Shown here: positions 1 to 8,678 of the stretch, piece after piece
Layout: each line of letters opens with the position of its first letter
How positions within the stretch are numbered: position 1 is the stretch's first letter
Source: an uncultured Propionivibrio sp.
Lineage (GTDB): Bacteria > Pseudomonadota > Gammaproteobacteria > Burkholderiales > Rhodocyclaceae
Assembly (NCBI RefSeq): GCF_963666255.1
Contig: NZ_OY762656.1
Coordinates: 248,001-312,000, forward strand
Length of the DNA: 64,000 bases
Direction of reading: 5' to 3'
Made by a program: the position numbers and the translations under genes
The notes under the pieces: generated by a model
What the model was told of the DNA's origin: nothing
The model's input: the letters and a program-made list of their open reading frames with translations, nothing else
The model's database searches: none

Positions 1-32
1 GAAACGGCCAGCGAAAACAATGTCTTGTTCAT
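1..32 (-). CDS. Start of a probable TctC-type periplasmic solute-binding protein (partial)
   Basis: Only the first ten codons are inside the window. They read M-N-K-T-L-F-S-L-A-V, which looks like the start of a signal peptide. An AGAGGG ribosome-binding site lies a few bases upstream of the ATG. The position directly after tctB and tctA on the same strand fits the substrate-binding subunit (TctC/BugD family) of a tripartite tricarboxylate transporter. The family call comes from context, because too little sequence is visible to prove it. Confidence 0.5.
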   Translation of the reverse strand, partial: MNKTLFSLAV

Positions 33-122
33 GATTGCCCTCTTTATTTGAGTCGATTGACGCGGTTCGATTCTATCTCTTGTTGATACTGCTGATGCCT
101 GTTACATAACCCCTGGAACGTC

Positions 123-1625
123 TCATTCTTCCTGGAACGCCTCCTGTCGCTTCTGCTTGATCGACGGTACGGCCATGATGGCGATCAGGCCGGCGGTGGC
201 GATCAGCAGCGACAGGGAAATCGGATTGGTGACGAAGGTCGAATAACTGCCCTGCGAGAGAATCAGCGCCCGCCGGAAGTATTCTTCCATCATTGGCCCG
301 AGGACGAATCCCAACAGCATCGGCGCCGCCTCGCAACCGAGCTTGGCGAGTACGTAACCGAAGACCGAGAGGATCGCCGTGATGTAGATATTGGCGACGT
401 TGCTGTTGAGCGAATAGACGCCGATGCAGCAGAAGACCAGGATCGCCGGGTAGAGGAAGCGATAGGGAATCGTCAGCAGCTTGACCCAGACGCCGAGCAT
501 CGGCAGGTTGAGGATCACCAGCATCAGGTTGCCGACCCACATCGACGCGATCAGGCCCCAGAACAGTTCCGGGTTGTTCTGCATCACCTGCGGACCCGGC
601 GTGATGTTGTGAATCGTCATCGCGCCGACCATCAGTGCCATCACCGCGTTCGACGGAATGCCCATCGTCAGCAGCGGGATGAACGAGGTCTGCGCCGCCG
701 CGTTGTTCGCCGATTCCGGCCCGGCAACGCCCTCGATGGCGCCCTTGCCGAATTCGTCGGAATGCTTGGAGATCTTCTTCTCGAAGGTATAGGCGGCGAA
801 GGACGACAGCACCGCGCCGCCGCCCGGCAGGATACCGAGCACCGACCCCAGCGTCGTGCCGCGGAACACTGCCGGCAGCATGCGCTTGAAATCGTCCCAA
901 CTCGGCATCAGGCCCGACACCTTGTTGGTGAAGGTCTCGCGCTTGTCCTTGAGCGAGAGATTGCTGATCACCTCGGCGAAGCCGAACAGGCCCATGGCAA
1001 CGCAAACGAAATCAATGCCGTCGAACAGCGCCGGGACGCCAAAGGTATAGCGCATGACACCGGAATTGACGTCGGTACCGATCAGGCCGAGCAGCAGGCC
1101 CATCAGGATCATGCAGATGGCCTTGAGAATCGAGCCTGACGACAGGATGATGGCGCCGACGAGGCCGAGCACCATCAACGAGAAATAGTCGGCCGGGCCG
1201 AAGCTGAAGGCGAGTTCGGCCAGCGTCGGGGCGAAAGCGGCGAGCACCAGCGTCGCCACACAACCGGCGAAGAAGGAGCCGAAACCGGCGGTGAACAACG
1301 CCGTCCCGGCCTTGCCGCGCCGCGCCATCTGGTATCCGTCGATGGCGGTGACCACCGACGACGACTCGCCGGGCAGATTGACGAGAATGGCCGTCGTCGA
1401 GCCGCCGTACTGCGCGCCGTAGAAGATACCGGCAAGCATGATCAGCGCCGTCGTCGGGCTGAGGCCGTAGGTCACCGGCAGCAGCATGGCGATCGTCGCC
1501 ACCGGGCCGATGCCGGGCAGCACACCGATCAAGGTGCCGAGCAGGCAGCCGATGAAAGCGTAGAGGAGGTTCTGCAGCGACAGCGCCGTGGCAAAACCGA
1601 GCGAGAGATTGGCAATCAGGTCCAT
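123..1625 (-). CDS. tctA: Tripartite tricarboxylate transporter, large permease TctA
   Basis: 500 residues, the usual TctA length. It is the large membrane subunit of a TTT-family secondary transporter that takes up carboxylates delivered by a periplasmic binding protein. Family motifs are visible: GVLPGIGP at residues 34-41, then [19 protein letters not shown], and a second LPGGG loop near residue 265. About ten hydrophobic segments follow one another along the inner-membrane protein. A GAGGGG ribosome-binding site precedes the ATG. The gene lies 12 bp after tctB and 90 bp before the putative tctC. The substrate is not encoded in the motifs; the neighbouring acid-sugar genes suggest a sugar acid. 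Confidence 0.95.
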   Translation of the reverse strand: MDLIANLSLGFATALSLQNLLYAFIGCLLGTLIGVLPGIGPVATIAMLLPVTYGLSPTTALIMLAGIFYGAQYGGSTTAILVNLPGESSSVVTAIDGYQMARRGKAGTALFTAGFGSFFAGCVATLVLAAFAPTLAELAFSFGPADYFSLMVLGLVGAIILSSGSILKAICMILMGLLLGLIGTDVNSGVMRYTFGVPALFDGIDFVCVAMGLFGFAEVISNLSLKDKRETFTNKVSGLMPSWDDFKRMLPAVFRGTTLGSVLGILPGGGAVLSSFAAYTFEKKISKHSDEFGKGAIEGVAGPESANNAAAQTSFIPLLTMGIPSNAVMALMVGAMTIHNITPGPQVMQNNPELFWGLIASMWVGNLMLVILNLPMLGVWVKLLTIPYRFLYPAILVFCCIGVYSLNSNVANIYITAILSVFGYVLAKLGCEAAPMLLGFVLGPMMEEYFRRALILSQGSYSTFVTNPISLSLLIATAGLIAIMAVPSIKQKRQEAFQEE

Positions 1626-1637
1626 GGTCGCAACCCC

Positions 1638-2096
1638 TCAGGAAAAAAGCGTCGGCCAGGTCGGGAACTGCAGGTGCAGCCCCATGACGAAGACGCCGTA
1701 CACCAACGCAGCGAGCAGCAGCGACGAGGTCAGCGTCCCCTTCCAGGTGAACTCGTGGCTGCCGAGCGAGGAGACAATCACCAGCACCAGCACCGAGAGA
1801 ACGATGCCCAGATATTGAAGCAGGAAGGCAAAGAGGACGACGGCGCCGACGATCCAGGCGGTCGCTTTCCAGTCGAGCCGGCCGATCTCGGTCGCCTCGG
1901 CCTTCGGTGCCAGTGCGCCGAGGCTCAGCACGGTGCCGAGTATGGCGAGCAGGACCGCCAGCCAGAACGGGAAATACCCCGGTCCGATGTCATCGCTCGC
2001 GCCCAGCGAATAGCTGCGCGCGACGACGGCGGCAAAAATGCCGAAGACTGCGAAAAACAGCCCGGCGGCAAAATTCTGTTTGTTGCGAACCTCCAC
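1638..2096 (-). CDS. tctB: Tripartite tricarboxylate transporter, small permease TctB
   Basis: 152 residues with four predicted membrane segments (roughly 10-30, 40-60, 78-110, 118-140), the normal layout of the small TctB subunit. Sequence similarity within TctB is low, so the call rests on size, topology and its place directly before tctA. The start appears to be GTG, preceded closely by a strong GAGGAGGGG ribosome-binding site. It belongs to the minus-strand operon that begins with the DapA-family gene. Confidence 0.85.
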   Translation of the reverse strand: MEVRNKQNFAAGLFFAVFGIFAAVVARSYSLGASDDIGPGYFPFWLAVLLAILGTVLSLGALAPKAEATEIGRLDWKATAWIVGAVVLFAFLLQYLGIVLSVLVLVIVSSLGSHEFTWKGTLTSSLLLAALVYGVFVMGLHLQFPTWPTLFS

Positions 2097-2164
2097 GTCC
2101 CCTCCTCTGCTGCGGCGCCGATGCGCCGCACTGATCTGAAACGCTGCGACGAAACGGATGCTGT

Positions 2165-3115
2165 TCAGCGTCCGTTCATCACGTTCTGCGGCCGTGTCTT
2201 ATGCACGATTGCCGCAACGATGGCTTCAACACATTCCTCGCCGATGGCATTGACGGCGCCGTCGGTGTAGCCGGCGATATGCGAGGTGGCGATGAAATTC
2301 TCCAGACCGAAGAGCGGATGCGATTCGAGCGGTTCCTGCTCGAACACATCCGAGGCCGCGCCGGCGATCGTCTTCGCCGACAGGGCCGAATACAGGTCGG
2401 CTTCGCTCACAACGCCGCCACGCGACGCATTGACGAGATAGGCGCTCTTCTTCATGGCAGCGAAATCGGCAGCGGCAATGAAATCGCGCGTGGTGTCGGT
2501 CAGCGGCATGTGCAGCGTGATGAAATCGCTCTGCGCGAGCAACTCCTCCTTGCTCACGAACGTAATGCCATTGGCGTCGGCAAAGGCCTGATCCTTGTAG
2601 AAATCGAAGGCCAGCACGCGCATGTTGAAGCCCTTGGCGCGCAGGGCGACCTGCTTGCCGATGTTGCCGAGGCCGCAGATGCCGAGCGTCTTGCCATAGA
2701 CATCTGTGGCGAAAATGCGCGGCCAGCGCCCGGCCTTGGTGCCGGCATCGGCCTGCGGAATCTGCCGCGCCAACGCCAGCACGAGCGCGAAGGCGAAGTC
2801 GGCGACGGCATGCTTGTTGGCATTCGGCACATTCGTCACCCAAATGCCGCGCTTGCGCGTTTCCTCAAGATCGATGTTATCGACGCCAACGCCGTGTTTG
2901 CAGACGATCTTGACGTTCGGCGCACAGTCGAGCAGTTCGGCATTCACTTCGGTGAAGGCGACGATCAGCGCATCGGCATCGGCAAGATCCGCCTTGAGGT
3001 CAGCCAGCGAGACATCCGCCGGAAACGAGCGCAAGGCGAAACCGTTTTCGCTCAGCACGTCCACCGGATGGGTGCTGTACTTGGCGAAGGACGGCGAGGT
3101 ATTGATCACTTTCAT
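2165..3115 (-). CDS. D-2-hydroxyacid dehydrogenase, phosphoglycerate dehydrogenase-like
   Basis: 316 residues of the NAD-dependent D-2-hydroxyacid dehydrogenase family. The Rossmann motif GLGNIGKQVA lies near residue 149, followed by the catalytic-site regions NASRGGVVSEADL (Arg) and ATSHIAGYT (His). There is no C-terminal ACT domain, and a separate full-length serA lies at about 24 kb, so this is more likely a catabolic enzyme reducing or oxidising a 2-hydroxy acid than the serine-pathway enzyme. An AGGGAG site precedes the ATG. It sits between the DapA-family gene and the TTT transporter, 27 bp from the former, and is probably co-transcribed with both. Confidence 0.88.
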   Translation of the reverse strand: MKVINTSPSFAKYSTHPVDVLSENGFALRSFPADVSLADLKADLADADALIVAFTEVNAELLDCAPNVKIVCKHGVGVDNIDLEETRKRGIWVTNVPNANKHAVADFAFALVLALARQIPQADAGTKAGRWPRIFATDVYGKTLGICGLGNIGKQVALRAKGFNMRVLAFDFYKDQAFADANGITFVSKEELLAQSDFITLHMPLTDTTRDFIAAADFAAMKKSAYLVNASRGGVVSEADLYSALSAKTIAGAASDVFEQEPLESHPLFGLENFIATSHIAGYTDGAVNAIGEECVEAIVAAIVHKTRPQNVMNGR

Positions 3116-3142
3116 TCAGCGACTCCCTGGCGGCCGGACCGA

Positions 3143-4045
3143 TTACAGTGCCGGCACCGTGCCGTACTTGGCGACGACCTGACGGATCGTCGCCAGATCC
3201 TCGTCCGAGAAGACGATCGGGTAGCGGCTGTCGCCGACATCCTCGCCGAGCAACAGCGCCGCTTTCTTGACCGCCGCCGGCGCAAAGGCGACGGCATAGA
3301 GATCCTTGCGCAGACCGCCGATGAAGTCCTGCGCCGCCTTCGATTTCTCGATGTTGCCGTCGCGGAAGTGCTTCCAGATCAGGCTGACGCCTTCCGGCGA
3401 CACGTTGGCGAGACCGGAAATGCAGGCCGAGCAGCCTTCGAGGAAGCCCTGATGGGCGAGGTGATCGGGCCCGCTGAGGACGTCGAAATCGGTTCTGCCC
3501 TTGACCGCGTCGAGGAAGCCCTTGAGGCTCTCGTAGCTGCCGGCGCTATCCTTGATGCCGACGATGTTCGGATGGTCAGCGAGGATCGCGGCGGTCGCCG
3601 GCTCGATGGTGTTGCCGGTGCGACCCGGGATGTTGTAGAGAAAGACGGGAACCGGCACGGCATCGGCAATTGCCCGGTAGTGCGCGATCAGTTCGCTCTG
3701 CTTGAGCGGCACAAAGTACGGGGTGATCACCGACACGGCATCGACGCCCATCGCCGCGACGTCCTTGCCGAGGCGGATCGTCGTCGCCGTCGAAATCTCG
3801 CCGATATGCGCGACCACCGGCACCTTGCCGGCCACCTCATCGACGCAGGTCTCGGTGACGAGACGCTTCTCATCGAGGCTCAAGACGAAGAATTCGCCGT
3901 TCGTGCCGTTGCAAAACACGCCATTTTCGTATTTGACCTGGCGCCGCACCTGCGCGCGCAGACGCTGCGGACACACTTCGCCGGACGGATCGAACGGCGT
4001 CACGATGGCGGTCAGCACTCCCCGGATCTGTTTCTTCACTTGCAT
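3143..4045 (-). CDS. DapA-family class I aldolase / dihydrodipicolinate synthase-like lyase
   Basis: 300 residues with the DapA/NanA TIM-barrel hallmarks: GTNGEFFVLSLDE in place of the usual GTTGE, the YNIPGRTG tyrosine motif, and the Schiff-base lysine in VGIKDSAG. Family members add or remove pyruvate or a related keto acid. In this operon, with a transporter and acid-sugar genes, it is probably a catabolic aldolase or dehydratase rather than the lysine-biosynthetic DapA. The ATG follows AGGAG very closely; a GTG two codons later has better spacing and is a possible alternative start. It is the first gene of the minus-strand operon and faces the DeoR regulator. Confidence 0.85.
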   Translation of the reverse strand: MQVKKQIRGVLTAIVTPFDPSGEVCPQRLRAQVRRQVKYENGVFCNGTNGEFFVLSLDEKRLVTETCVDEVAGKVPVVAHIGEISTATTIRLGKDVAAMGVDAVSVITPYFVPLKQSELIAHYRAIADAVPVPVFLYNIPGRTGNTIEPATAAILADHPNIVGIKDSAGSYESLKGFLDAVKGRTDFDVLSGPDHLAHQGFLEGCSACISGLANVSPEGVSLIWKHFRDGNIEKSKAAQDFIGGLRKDLYAVAFAPAAVKKAALLLGEDVGDSRYPIVFSDEDLATIRQVVAKYGTVPAL

Positions 4046-4143
4046 CTCTCCTATGACTCACGCTGGCGCACGCGGGAAAGGACTTCAACCCGACGTCGCC
4101 GATTGACGAATAATCGGAACACGCTGGAAGCATGGTGGTGGAA

Positions 4144-4161
4144 GTTGAGACATTTGTCAAC
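4144..4161. promoter_or_regulatory. Candidate operator, interrupted palindrome GTTGA-N8-TCAAC
   Basis: The 18 bases form arms GTTGA and TCAAC around GACATTTG, which itself holds part of GACA-TT-TGTC. It lies about 100 bp upstream of the aldolase operon start. It is a plausible site for the neighbouring DeoR-type regulator. The assignment is inferred from position and symmetry only. Confidence 0.35.
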
Positions 4162-4361
4162 AAAACGCGCACCGTTTTCTCACTATCTATCACAAAAATC
4201 CAAAGAACGCCTCACCAGCATCGGTCAAAGCAGCGCCATCACCGCCGCCAAAGCCCCTGTCGCAAACGCGGTCAAACCTCTGTTTATCGACAATATAAGG
4301 TCAATAACAGGCGATTAATGAAGAAAAACAGGACATTCCAAAAGAACGCAAACGGCGCAAA

Positions 4362-4384
4362 GTTGCGATTGCAATTTGCGCAAC
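4362..4384. promoter_or_regulatory. Candidate operator, 23-bp palindrome in front of the DeoR gene
   Basis: Arms GTTGCG and CGCAAC enclose the self-complementary octamer ATTGCAAT. It sits directly upstream of the -10-like CATAAT and about 80 bp before the preferred DeoR start, a typical place for autoregulation. The binding protein is not known from the sequence. Confidence 0.4.
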
Positions 4385-4466
4385 AATCTCTCATAATCTA
4401 CCAGTCATGAGCAAAACCCTCGTCATCACCAACGACGATCCGCCCTCGCCACCCAGGAGACCCCCC

Positions 4467-5294
4467 GTGGAAGCGCCCGCCCTCGAGATGCCCGCCGATC
4501 AGGAAAACACACCCCTGCTGCCGGTCCAGCGACGACAGCACATCGCCGAATTCCTCCAGCATCATGGCGCCGTCACCCTGCAACAACTGGCCGATGCGTT
4601 GCACGTCTCGCTCTCGACCCTGCGGCGCGACCTCGACGCGCTCGCCGAAGAAGGCGTCGTCGAACGCACGCACGGCGGGGCGTTGCTCAAGCACCAGCAA
4701 TACAGCACCTTCGAACCCAACATCACGGCGGCGCGCGACCTCTCGCCGCGCGAAAAGCGCATCGTCGGCGAGGCCGCCGCAGCAGCGCTGATCCCCGGCC
4801 AGAGCGTCATCTTCGACAGCGGCAGCACCGTGCTTGAAGCAGCGCGGGCGGTCGTCGCGCGCAAGATCCCGCTGATCGCCGTCACCAATGACATCGAAAT
4901 CGCGCAGGTGCTCAACAGCAGCCCACTCGTACAGGTTCACGTCTTCGGCGGCCAACTCCGCTCGGGCAGCAACACGCTGGTCGGCGAACAGGTGCAGGCC
5001 GCCGCCCGCAATATCCGCGCCGACGTACTTTTCTTTGGCGCCCATGCGATCACCGACAACGTCGTCTCGGAAACCTCGCCCGACGTCGCCGCCGTCAAGC
5101 GCACGCTGATGAAATCGGCGAGCTCCTGCCGACTGCTCGTCGACGCCTCGAAATTCCGCCCGCGCGTTTTCATGACAGTCTGCGAAATCGGCGAAATCGC
5201 CGAAGTCATCACCGACGAAAACGCACCGCACGAAGAAATCGAGCGCATCCGTTCGGCCGGCGTGCGCGTCACCCTGGCCGGGACACACGCATGA
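4467..5294 (+). CDS. DeoR/GlpR-family transcriptional regulator
   Basis: A DeoR regulator of 275 residues from the preferred GTG start. The N-terminal helix-turn-helix reads QQLADALHVSLSTLRRDLDAL, followed by the DeoR signature EGVVERTHGGALL. The C-terminal sugar-phosphate isomerase-like sensor domain includes FDSGSTVLEAA and ends near VDASKF. GTG at 4467 was chosen because AGGAG lies 7 bp upstream; the in-frame ATG at 4407 has no visible ribosome-binding site and would add 20 Pro-rich residues. The stop overlaps the kinase start by 4 bp (ATGA). It most likely controls both divergent operons in response to a phosphorylated acid-sugar intermediate (inference). Confidence 0.9.
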   Translation: MEAPALEMPADQENTPLLPVQRRQHIAEFLQHHGAVTLQQLADALHVSLSTLRRDLDALAEEGVVERTHGGALLKHQQYSTFEPNITAARDLSPREKRIVGEAAAAALIPGQSVIFDSGSTVLEAARAVVARKIPLIAVTNDIEIAQVLNSSPLVQVHVFGGQLRSGSNTLVGEQVQAAARNIRADVLFFGAHAITDNVVSETSPDVAAVKRTLMKSASSCRLLVDASKFRPRVFMTVCEIGEIAEVITDENAPHEEIERIRSAGVRVTLAGTHA

Positions 5295-6445
5295 CGCGTC
5301 TGCGCATCCTCGCCGACGACCTGACCGGCGCGCTCGACACCGCCGCTGCCTTTGCCGGCGAGGTACCGGTTTTCATCGACCGACCGCCGGCCACCGACAG
5401 TCCCTACCGGAACGCCACCGTCAGCGTCGTGGCGACGCCGACGCGTGATGTCCCGCCGACGACGCTACCCGAACACCTCACCCCGACGCTCGACTGGTTC
5501 GTCTCCGGCGATCTCGCCTACAAGAAAGTTGACAGCCTGCTGCGCGGCAACACCTTTGCCGAAATAGGCTGGCTGCGCGACGCCGGAAAATTCCCCGGCG
5601 TCATTTTCGCGCCGGCTTTCCCGGGACAAGGCCGCCTTACCGCCGACAACCGGCAATGGGTCGCCAAACCCGGACAGCCGCCCGAGGCGGTTGCCCACCC
5701 CTTGCGCGAAGCGTTCACGGCCTTCGGCATGACGGTCGCCACAACACTGGCCGATCGACTCGACGACAATGCCGTCTGGATTCCGGAGATTCGCACCGAC
5801 GCCGAACTCGACACGATCGCCACCCGCCTCGACACGCCAGCCCTGCGGCACGCACTGTGGAGTGGCAGCGCCGGACTCGCCCAGGCAATCGCCCGCCACG
5901 AGGGACTGACGCCGCAGCCCGGCACCCCGCCGACATCCGCCACGATCGACGGCCCGACGGTGCTCATCAGCGCCAGCTTCCAGCCGGTCCTCTATGCCCA
6001 ATGGGAAGCGCTCAAGGCCGTGGCGCCGACGCCAGCGATCGCCGAACGGGCGCGCCCCGACGAGATCGCAACGGCGCTGACGCTGGCACAAGAGGGCGCC
6101 GCCGACGTCCGCTTCGACCTCTCGCCGCGCCGTGACATGACGCAGACAGAATCGCTCGCGCTGCTGCAACAGAATGTCGAACGCATCGTCACCGGACTGC
6201 CAGCGCCAAAGCAGCTGATGATCGTCGGCGGCGACACGCTGCTGGCGATCTGCCGCGCCACCGGCGCCGACGCGCTGCTCGCCGGCGCATCGATCCAGAA
6301 CGGCTGGGGCCGCGCGACGCTGGTCGGCGGCCGCTGGCACGGAACGCACTGTCACTCGCGCTCAGGCGCGTTCGGCGGCCCGGACGATTTGATTCAGATG
6401 ATGCAGCGGCTCCGCCGCGACACGAATTTCGAGAAAGGAAAGTAA
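5291..6445 (+). CDS. Four-carbon acid sugar kinase family protein (DUF1537, DtnK-like)
   Basis: 384 residues of the DUF1537 kinase family. Characterised members phosphorylate D-threonate, D-erythronate, L-threonate or 2-oxo acid sugars. The N-terminal substrate domain starts with LADDLTGALDTAAAF (residues 7-21). The C-terminal ATP domain keeps GGDTLLAI and the terminal RSGAFGGPDDL. It is followed without a gap by a PdxA2-type gene, the same pairing as D-threonate kinase plus D-threonate 4-phosphate dehydrogenase, which together yield dihydroxyacetone phosphate and CO2. Exact substrate specificity cannot be read from the sequence. Confidence 0.88.
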   Translation: MTRLRILADDLTGALDTAAAFAGEVPVFIDRPPATDSPYRNATVSVVATPTRDVPPTTLPEHLTPTLDWFVSGDLAYKKVDSLLRGNTFAEIGWLRDAGKFPGVIFAPAFPGQGRLTADNRQWVAKPGQPPEAVAHPLREAFTAFGMTVATTLADRLDDNAVWIPEIRTDAELDTIATRLDTPALRHALWSGSAGLAQAIARHEGLTPQPGTPPTSATIDGPTVLISASFQPVLYAQWEALKAVAPTPAIAERARPDEIATALTLAQEGAADVRFDLSPRRDMTQTESLALLQQNVERIVTGLPAPKQLMIVGGDTLLAICRATGADALLAGASIQNGWGRATLVGGRWHGTHCHSRSGAFGGPDDLIQMMQRLRRDTNFEKGK

Positions 6446-7456
6446 ATGACAAAGGCAATCCGTTTGGCTGTCACGATGGGCGATCCCAGCGGGATTGGCC
6501 CCGAAATCATCGCCAAGGCCGCGCACCAACTGCGCAAGGACATCGCCTCCGGCCGCCTGGAATTCATCGTTCTCGGCAGCGCCCGCGCGCTCGATACGGC
6601 CTGCGCGCAAGCTGGCCTCGCGCGTGAGAACGTGCCGCTGACAATGATCGACGTCGGGCCGGTGAATGGAAAGATCCAGACCGGCAAGATCACCGCCGTC
6701 GGCGGCGAATGGGCCTACCGCGCCGTCAAGAAGGCCGTCGAAATGGTGCAGGCCGGCGATGCCGATGCCATCGTCACGGCGCCACTGTCGAAGGAAGCGC
6801 TGCACATGGCCGGCCATCACTTCGAAGGCCACACCGAACTGCTCGCCCACCTCACCGGCCAGCGTGACGCCGTCATGATGCTGGCGCACGGCCCGATGCG
6901 CGTCTCGCACGTCACCACGCACTGCGCCATCAGCGACATCGCCGGGCGCGTGACACCGACACGGCTCAAGCGCGTCATCGACGTCACCCTCGAAGCGCTC
7001 GAATGCCTCGGCATCGACAAACCGCGCATCGGCGTCGCCGGACTCAACCCCCACGCGGGCGAAGGCGGCATCCTCGGCAAGGAAGAAGCCGACATCATCA
7101 CGCCCGTCATCCAGGATTACGCCGCGCGCGGCATCGCCGTCTCCGGCCCGGTGCCCGGCGACACCGTCTTCATCAAGCTGCGCGGCAACCATTTTGACGC
7201 CGTCATCGCCATGTACCACGACCAGGGCCACATCCCGGTCAAGCTGCTCGGCTTCAACGTCAATCCGGCCACCGGGCAATGGGAAGCGATCAGCGGCGTC
7301 AACGTCACGCTCGGCCTGCCGATCCTGCGTACTTCGGTCGACCACGGCACCGCCTTCGACATCGCCGGCAAGGGCGTCGCCAATGCCGAAAGCATGATCG
7401 ACGCGGCCGAGTATGCACTCAAGCTGCTCGAAGGCCGCCGTAAAAAGGGCCTGTGA
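6446..7456 (+). CDS. pdxA2: PdxA2-type 4-phospho-acid-sugar dehydrogenase (PdxA family)
   Basis: 336 residues. PdxA family with VTMGDPSGIGPEI at the start, metal-binding histidines in HFEGHTELLA and MYHDQGHIPVK, and HAGEGG in between. The HDQGHIP(V/I)K form is typical of PdxA2 rather than of the vitamin B6 enzyme, and a separate canonical pdxA lies in the ksgA-surA operon at about 41 kb. It directly follows the DUF1537 kinase stop, with AGGAAAG as ribosome-binding site. The likely role is NAD-dependent oxidation and decarboxylation of the 4-phosphate made by the kinase. Confidence 0.9.
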   Translation: MTKAIRLAVTMGDPSGIGPEIIAKAAHQLRKDIASGRLEFIVLGSARALDTACAQAGLARENVPLTMIDVGPVNGKIQTGKITAVGGEWAYRAVKKAVEMVQAGDADAIVTAPLSKEALHMAGHHFEGHTELLAHLTGQRDAVMMLAHGPMRVSHVTTHCAISDIAGRVTPTRLKRVIDVTLEALECLGIDKPRIGVAGLNPHAGEGGILGKEEADIITPVIQDYAARGIAVSGPVPGDTVFIKLRGNHFDAVIAMYHDQGHIPVKLLGFNVNPATGQWEAISGVNVTLGLPILRTSVDHGTAFDIAGKGVANAESMIDAAEYALKLLEGRRKKGL

Positions 7457-7484
7457 CACCGACCTCGCCAAGGAGATCCGTACA

Positions 7485-8654
7485 ATGACCGATTCCGCCC
7501 TTCGCCTCCACTCGCCGGCCGGTGACCCCAAGCGGGTCGAGGCCGACATTCCGGCGCCCTGCATCCAGAACCACGCCGCCAACCTGATGCCGCTCGCCGA
7601 GGGCGACCTCGGCTGCGTCTGGTTTGGCGGTACACAGGAAGGCATCGCCGACATCTCGATCTATTTCTCGCGCCTGGCGCGCGACGCCGCCGCCTGGTCG
7701 ACGCCGGTCAAGCTTTCCGACGACCCAACGCGCTCGGAGCAGAACCCGATCCTCTTCCCGGCGCCCGACGGCAAACTGTGGCTGATCTACACCGCCCAGA
7801 GATCGGGCAACCAGGACACGGCAATCGTCCGCTACCGCATCTCCGAAGACAACGGCATCAGCTGGGGGCCGATCGGCACGCTCTTCGAGAAGGCCGGCAC
7901 CTTCGTCCGCCAGCCGGTCGTCGTGCTCGACAACGGCGACTGGCTGATTCCGGTGTTCTATTGCCGCACCAACCCCGGCGACAAATGGGTCGGCAACAAC
8001 GACATCAGCGCCGTCATGATCTCGAACGACCAGGGCGCGCACTGGCGCGAGGTCGAAGTCCCCGACAGCGTCGGCTGCGTGCATATGAACATCGAGAAAA
8101 TGGACGACGGCAGCCTGCTCGCCCTGTTCCGCAGCCGCTGGGCCGACCACGTCTACAGCAGCCGCTCGATCGACAACGGCCGCAGCTGGTCGGCGCCGCA
8201 GCCGACCGAGTTGCCGAACAACAACTCCTCGATCCAATACACGCGCCTCGCCAACGGCCACCTCGCCATCGTGTACAACGACATCAGCTCGGCCGAGGCC
8301 ACCGAGCGCCGCGTCTCGCTCTATGACGAAATCGAGGACGAAGGCGACGCGCCCGGCGCGCCGCAGGTCGCCCCCGCCGCCGCCAGCGAAGGACGCACCG
8401 CCTTCTGGGGCACGCCGCGCGCACCGATGACGCTGGCAATTTCGGCAGACGGCGGCAAAACCTGGCCGCACAAGCGCAACCTCGAAGTCGGCGACGGCTA
8501 CTGCATGTCGAACAACTCCGAGAAGAAGGTCAACCGGGAGTTTTCCTATCCGTCGATCAAGCAGACGCCCGACGGTTTCATCCACATCGCCTACACCTAC
8601 TGGCGCCAGAAGATCAAATACGTCCGCGTCACCGAGGACTGGGTCAACGGCTGA
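7485..8654 (+). CDS. BNR/Asp-box six-bladed propeller protein (sialidase-superfamily fold)
   Basis: 389 residues from the ATG preceded by AAGGAG. Several Asp-boxes (S-x-D-x-G-x-x-W) are visible: SEDNGISW, SNDQGAHW, SIDNGRSW and SADGGKTW, marking a sialidase-like beta-propeller. No signal peptide is seen, so it is probably cytoplasmic, which argues against an extracellular sialidase. Similar proteins are often annotated exo-alpha-sialidase by fold alone. The gene lies 28 bp after pdxA2 and 24 bp before the Fe-ADH. A role as hydrolase, lactonase or isomerase for the acid-sugar substrate is possible but unproven. Confidence 0.8.
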   Translation: MTDSALRLHSPAGDPKRVEADIPAPCIQNHAANLMPLAEGDLGCVWFGGTQEGIADISIYFSRLARDAAAWSTPVKLSDDPTRSEQNPILFPAPDGKLWLIYTAQRSGNQDTAIVRYRISEDNGISWGPIGTLFEKAGTFVRQPVVVLDNGDWLIPVFYCRTNPGDKWVGNNDISAVMISNDQGAHWREVEVPDSVGCVHMNIEKMDDGSLLALFRSRWADHVYSSRSIDNGRSWSAPQPTELPNNNSSIQYTRLANGHLAIVYNDISSAEATERRVSLYDEIEDEGDAPGAPQVAPAAASEGRTAFWGTPRAPMTLAISADGGKTWPHKRNLEVGDGYCMSNNSEKKVNREFSYPSIKQTPDGFIHIAYTYWRQKIKYVRVTEDWVNG

Positions 8655-8678
8655 CCGCCACCGAACAGGAGACAGACC

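Larger units (their letters stand above)
4046..4466. promoter_or_regulatory. Divergent intergenic control region between the aldolase operon and the DeoR operon
   Basis: About 420 bp without a convincing gene and clearly richer in A+T than the flanking coding DNA. It must hold the promoters of both divergent operons. Two palindromic sequences stand out and are listed separately. A CATAAT -10-like hexamer lies at 4392-4397 just after the second palindrome. I see no tRNA or recognisable riboswitch here. Confidence 0.6.

Noticed and set aside
609-1139. Long plus-strand open frame across tctA
   Set aside because: It is antisense to a gene with clear TctA motifs and has an Arg/His-rich shadow composition typical of high-GC DNA.
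7485-8654. Exo-alpha-sialidase, giving a sialic acid pathway with the DapA-family gene as a NanA lyase
   Set aside because: There is no signal peptide, no clear arginine triad could be assigned by eye, and no nanE/nanK/nanT genes are present. DUF1537 and PdxA2 point to acid sugars instead.
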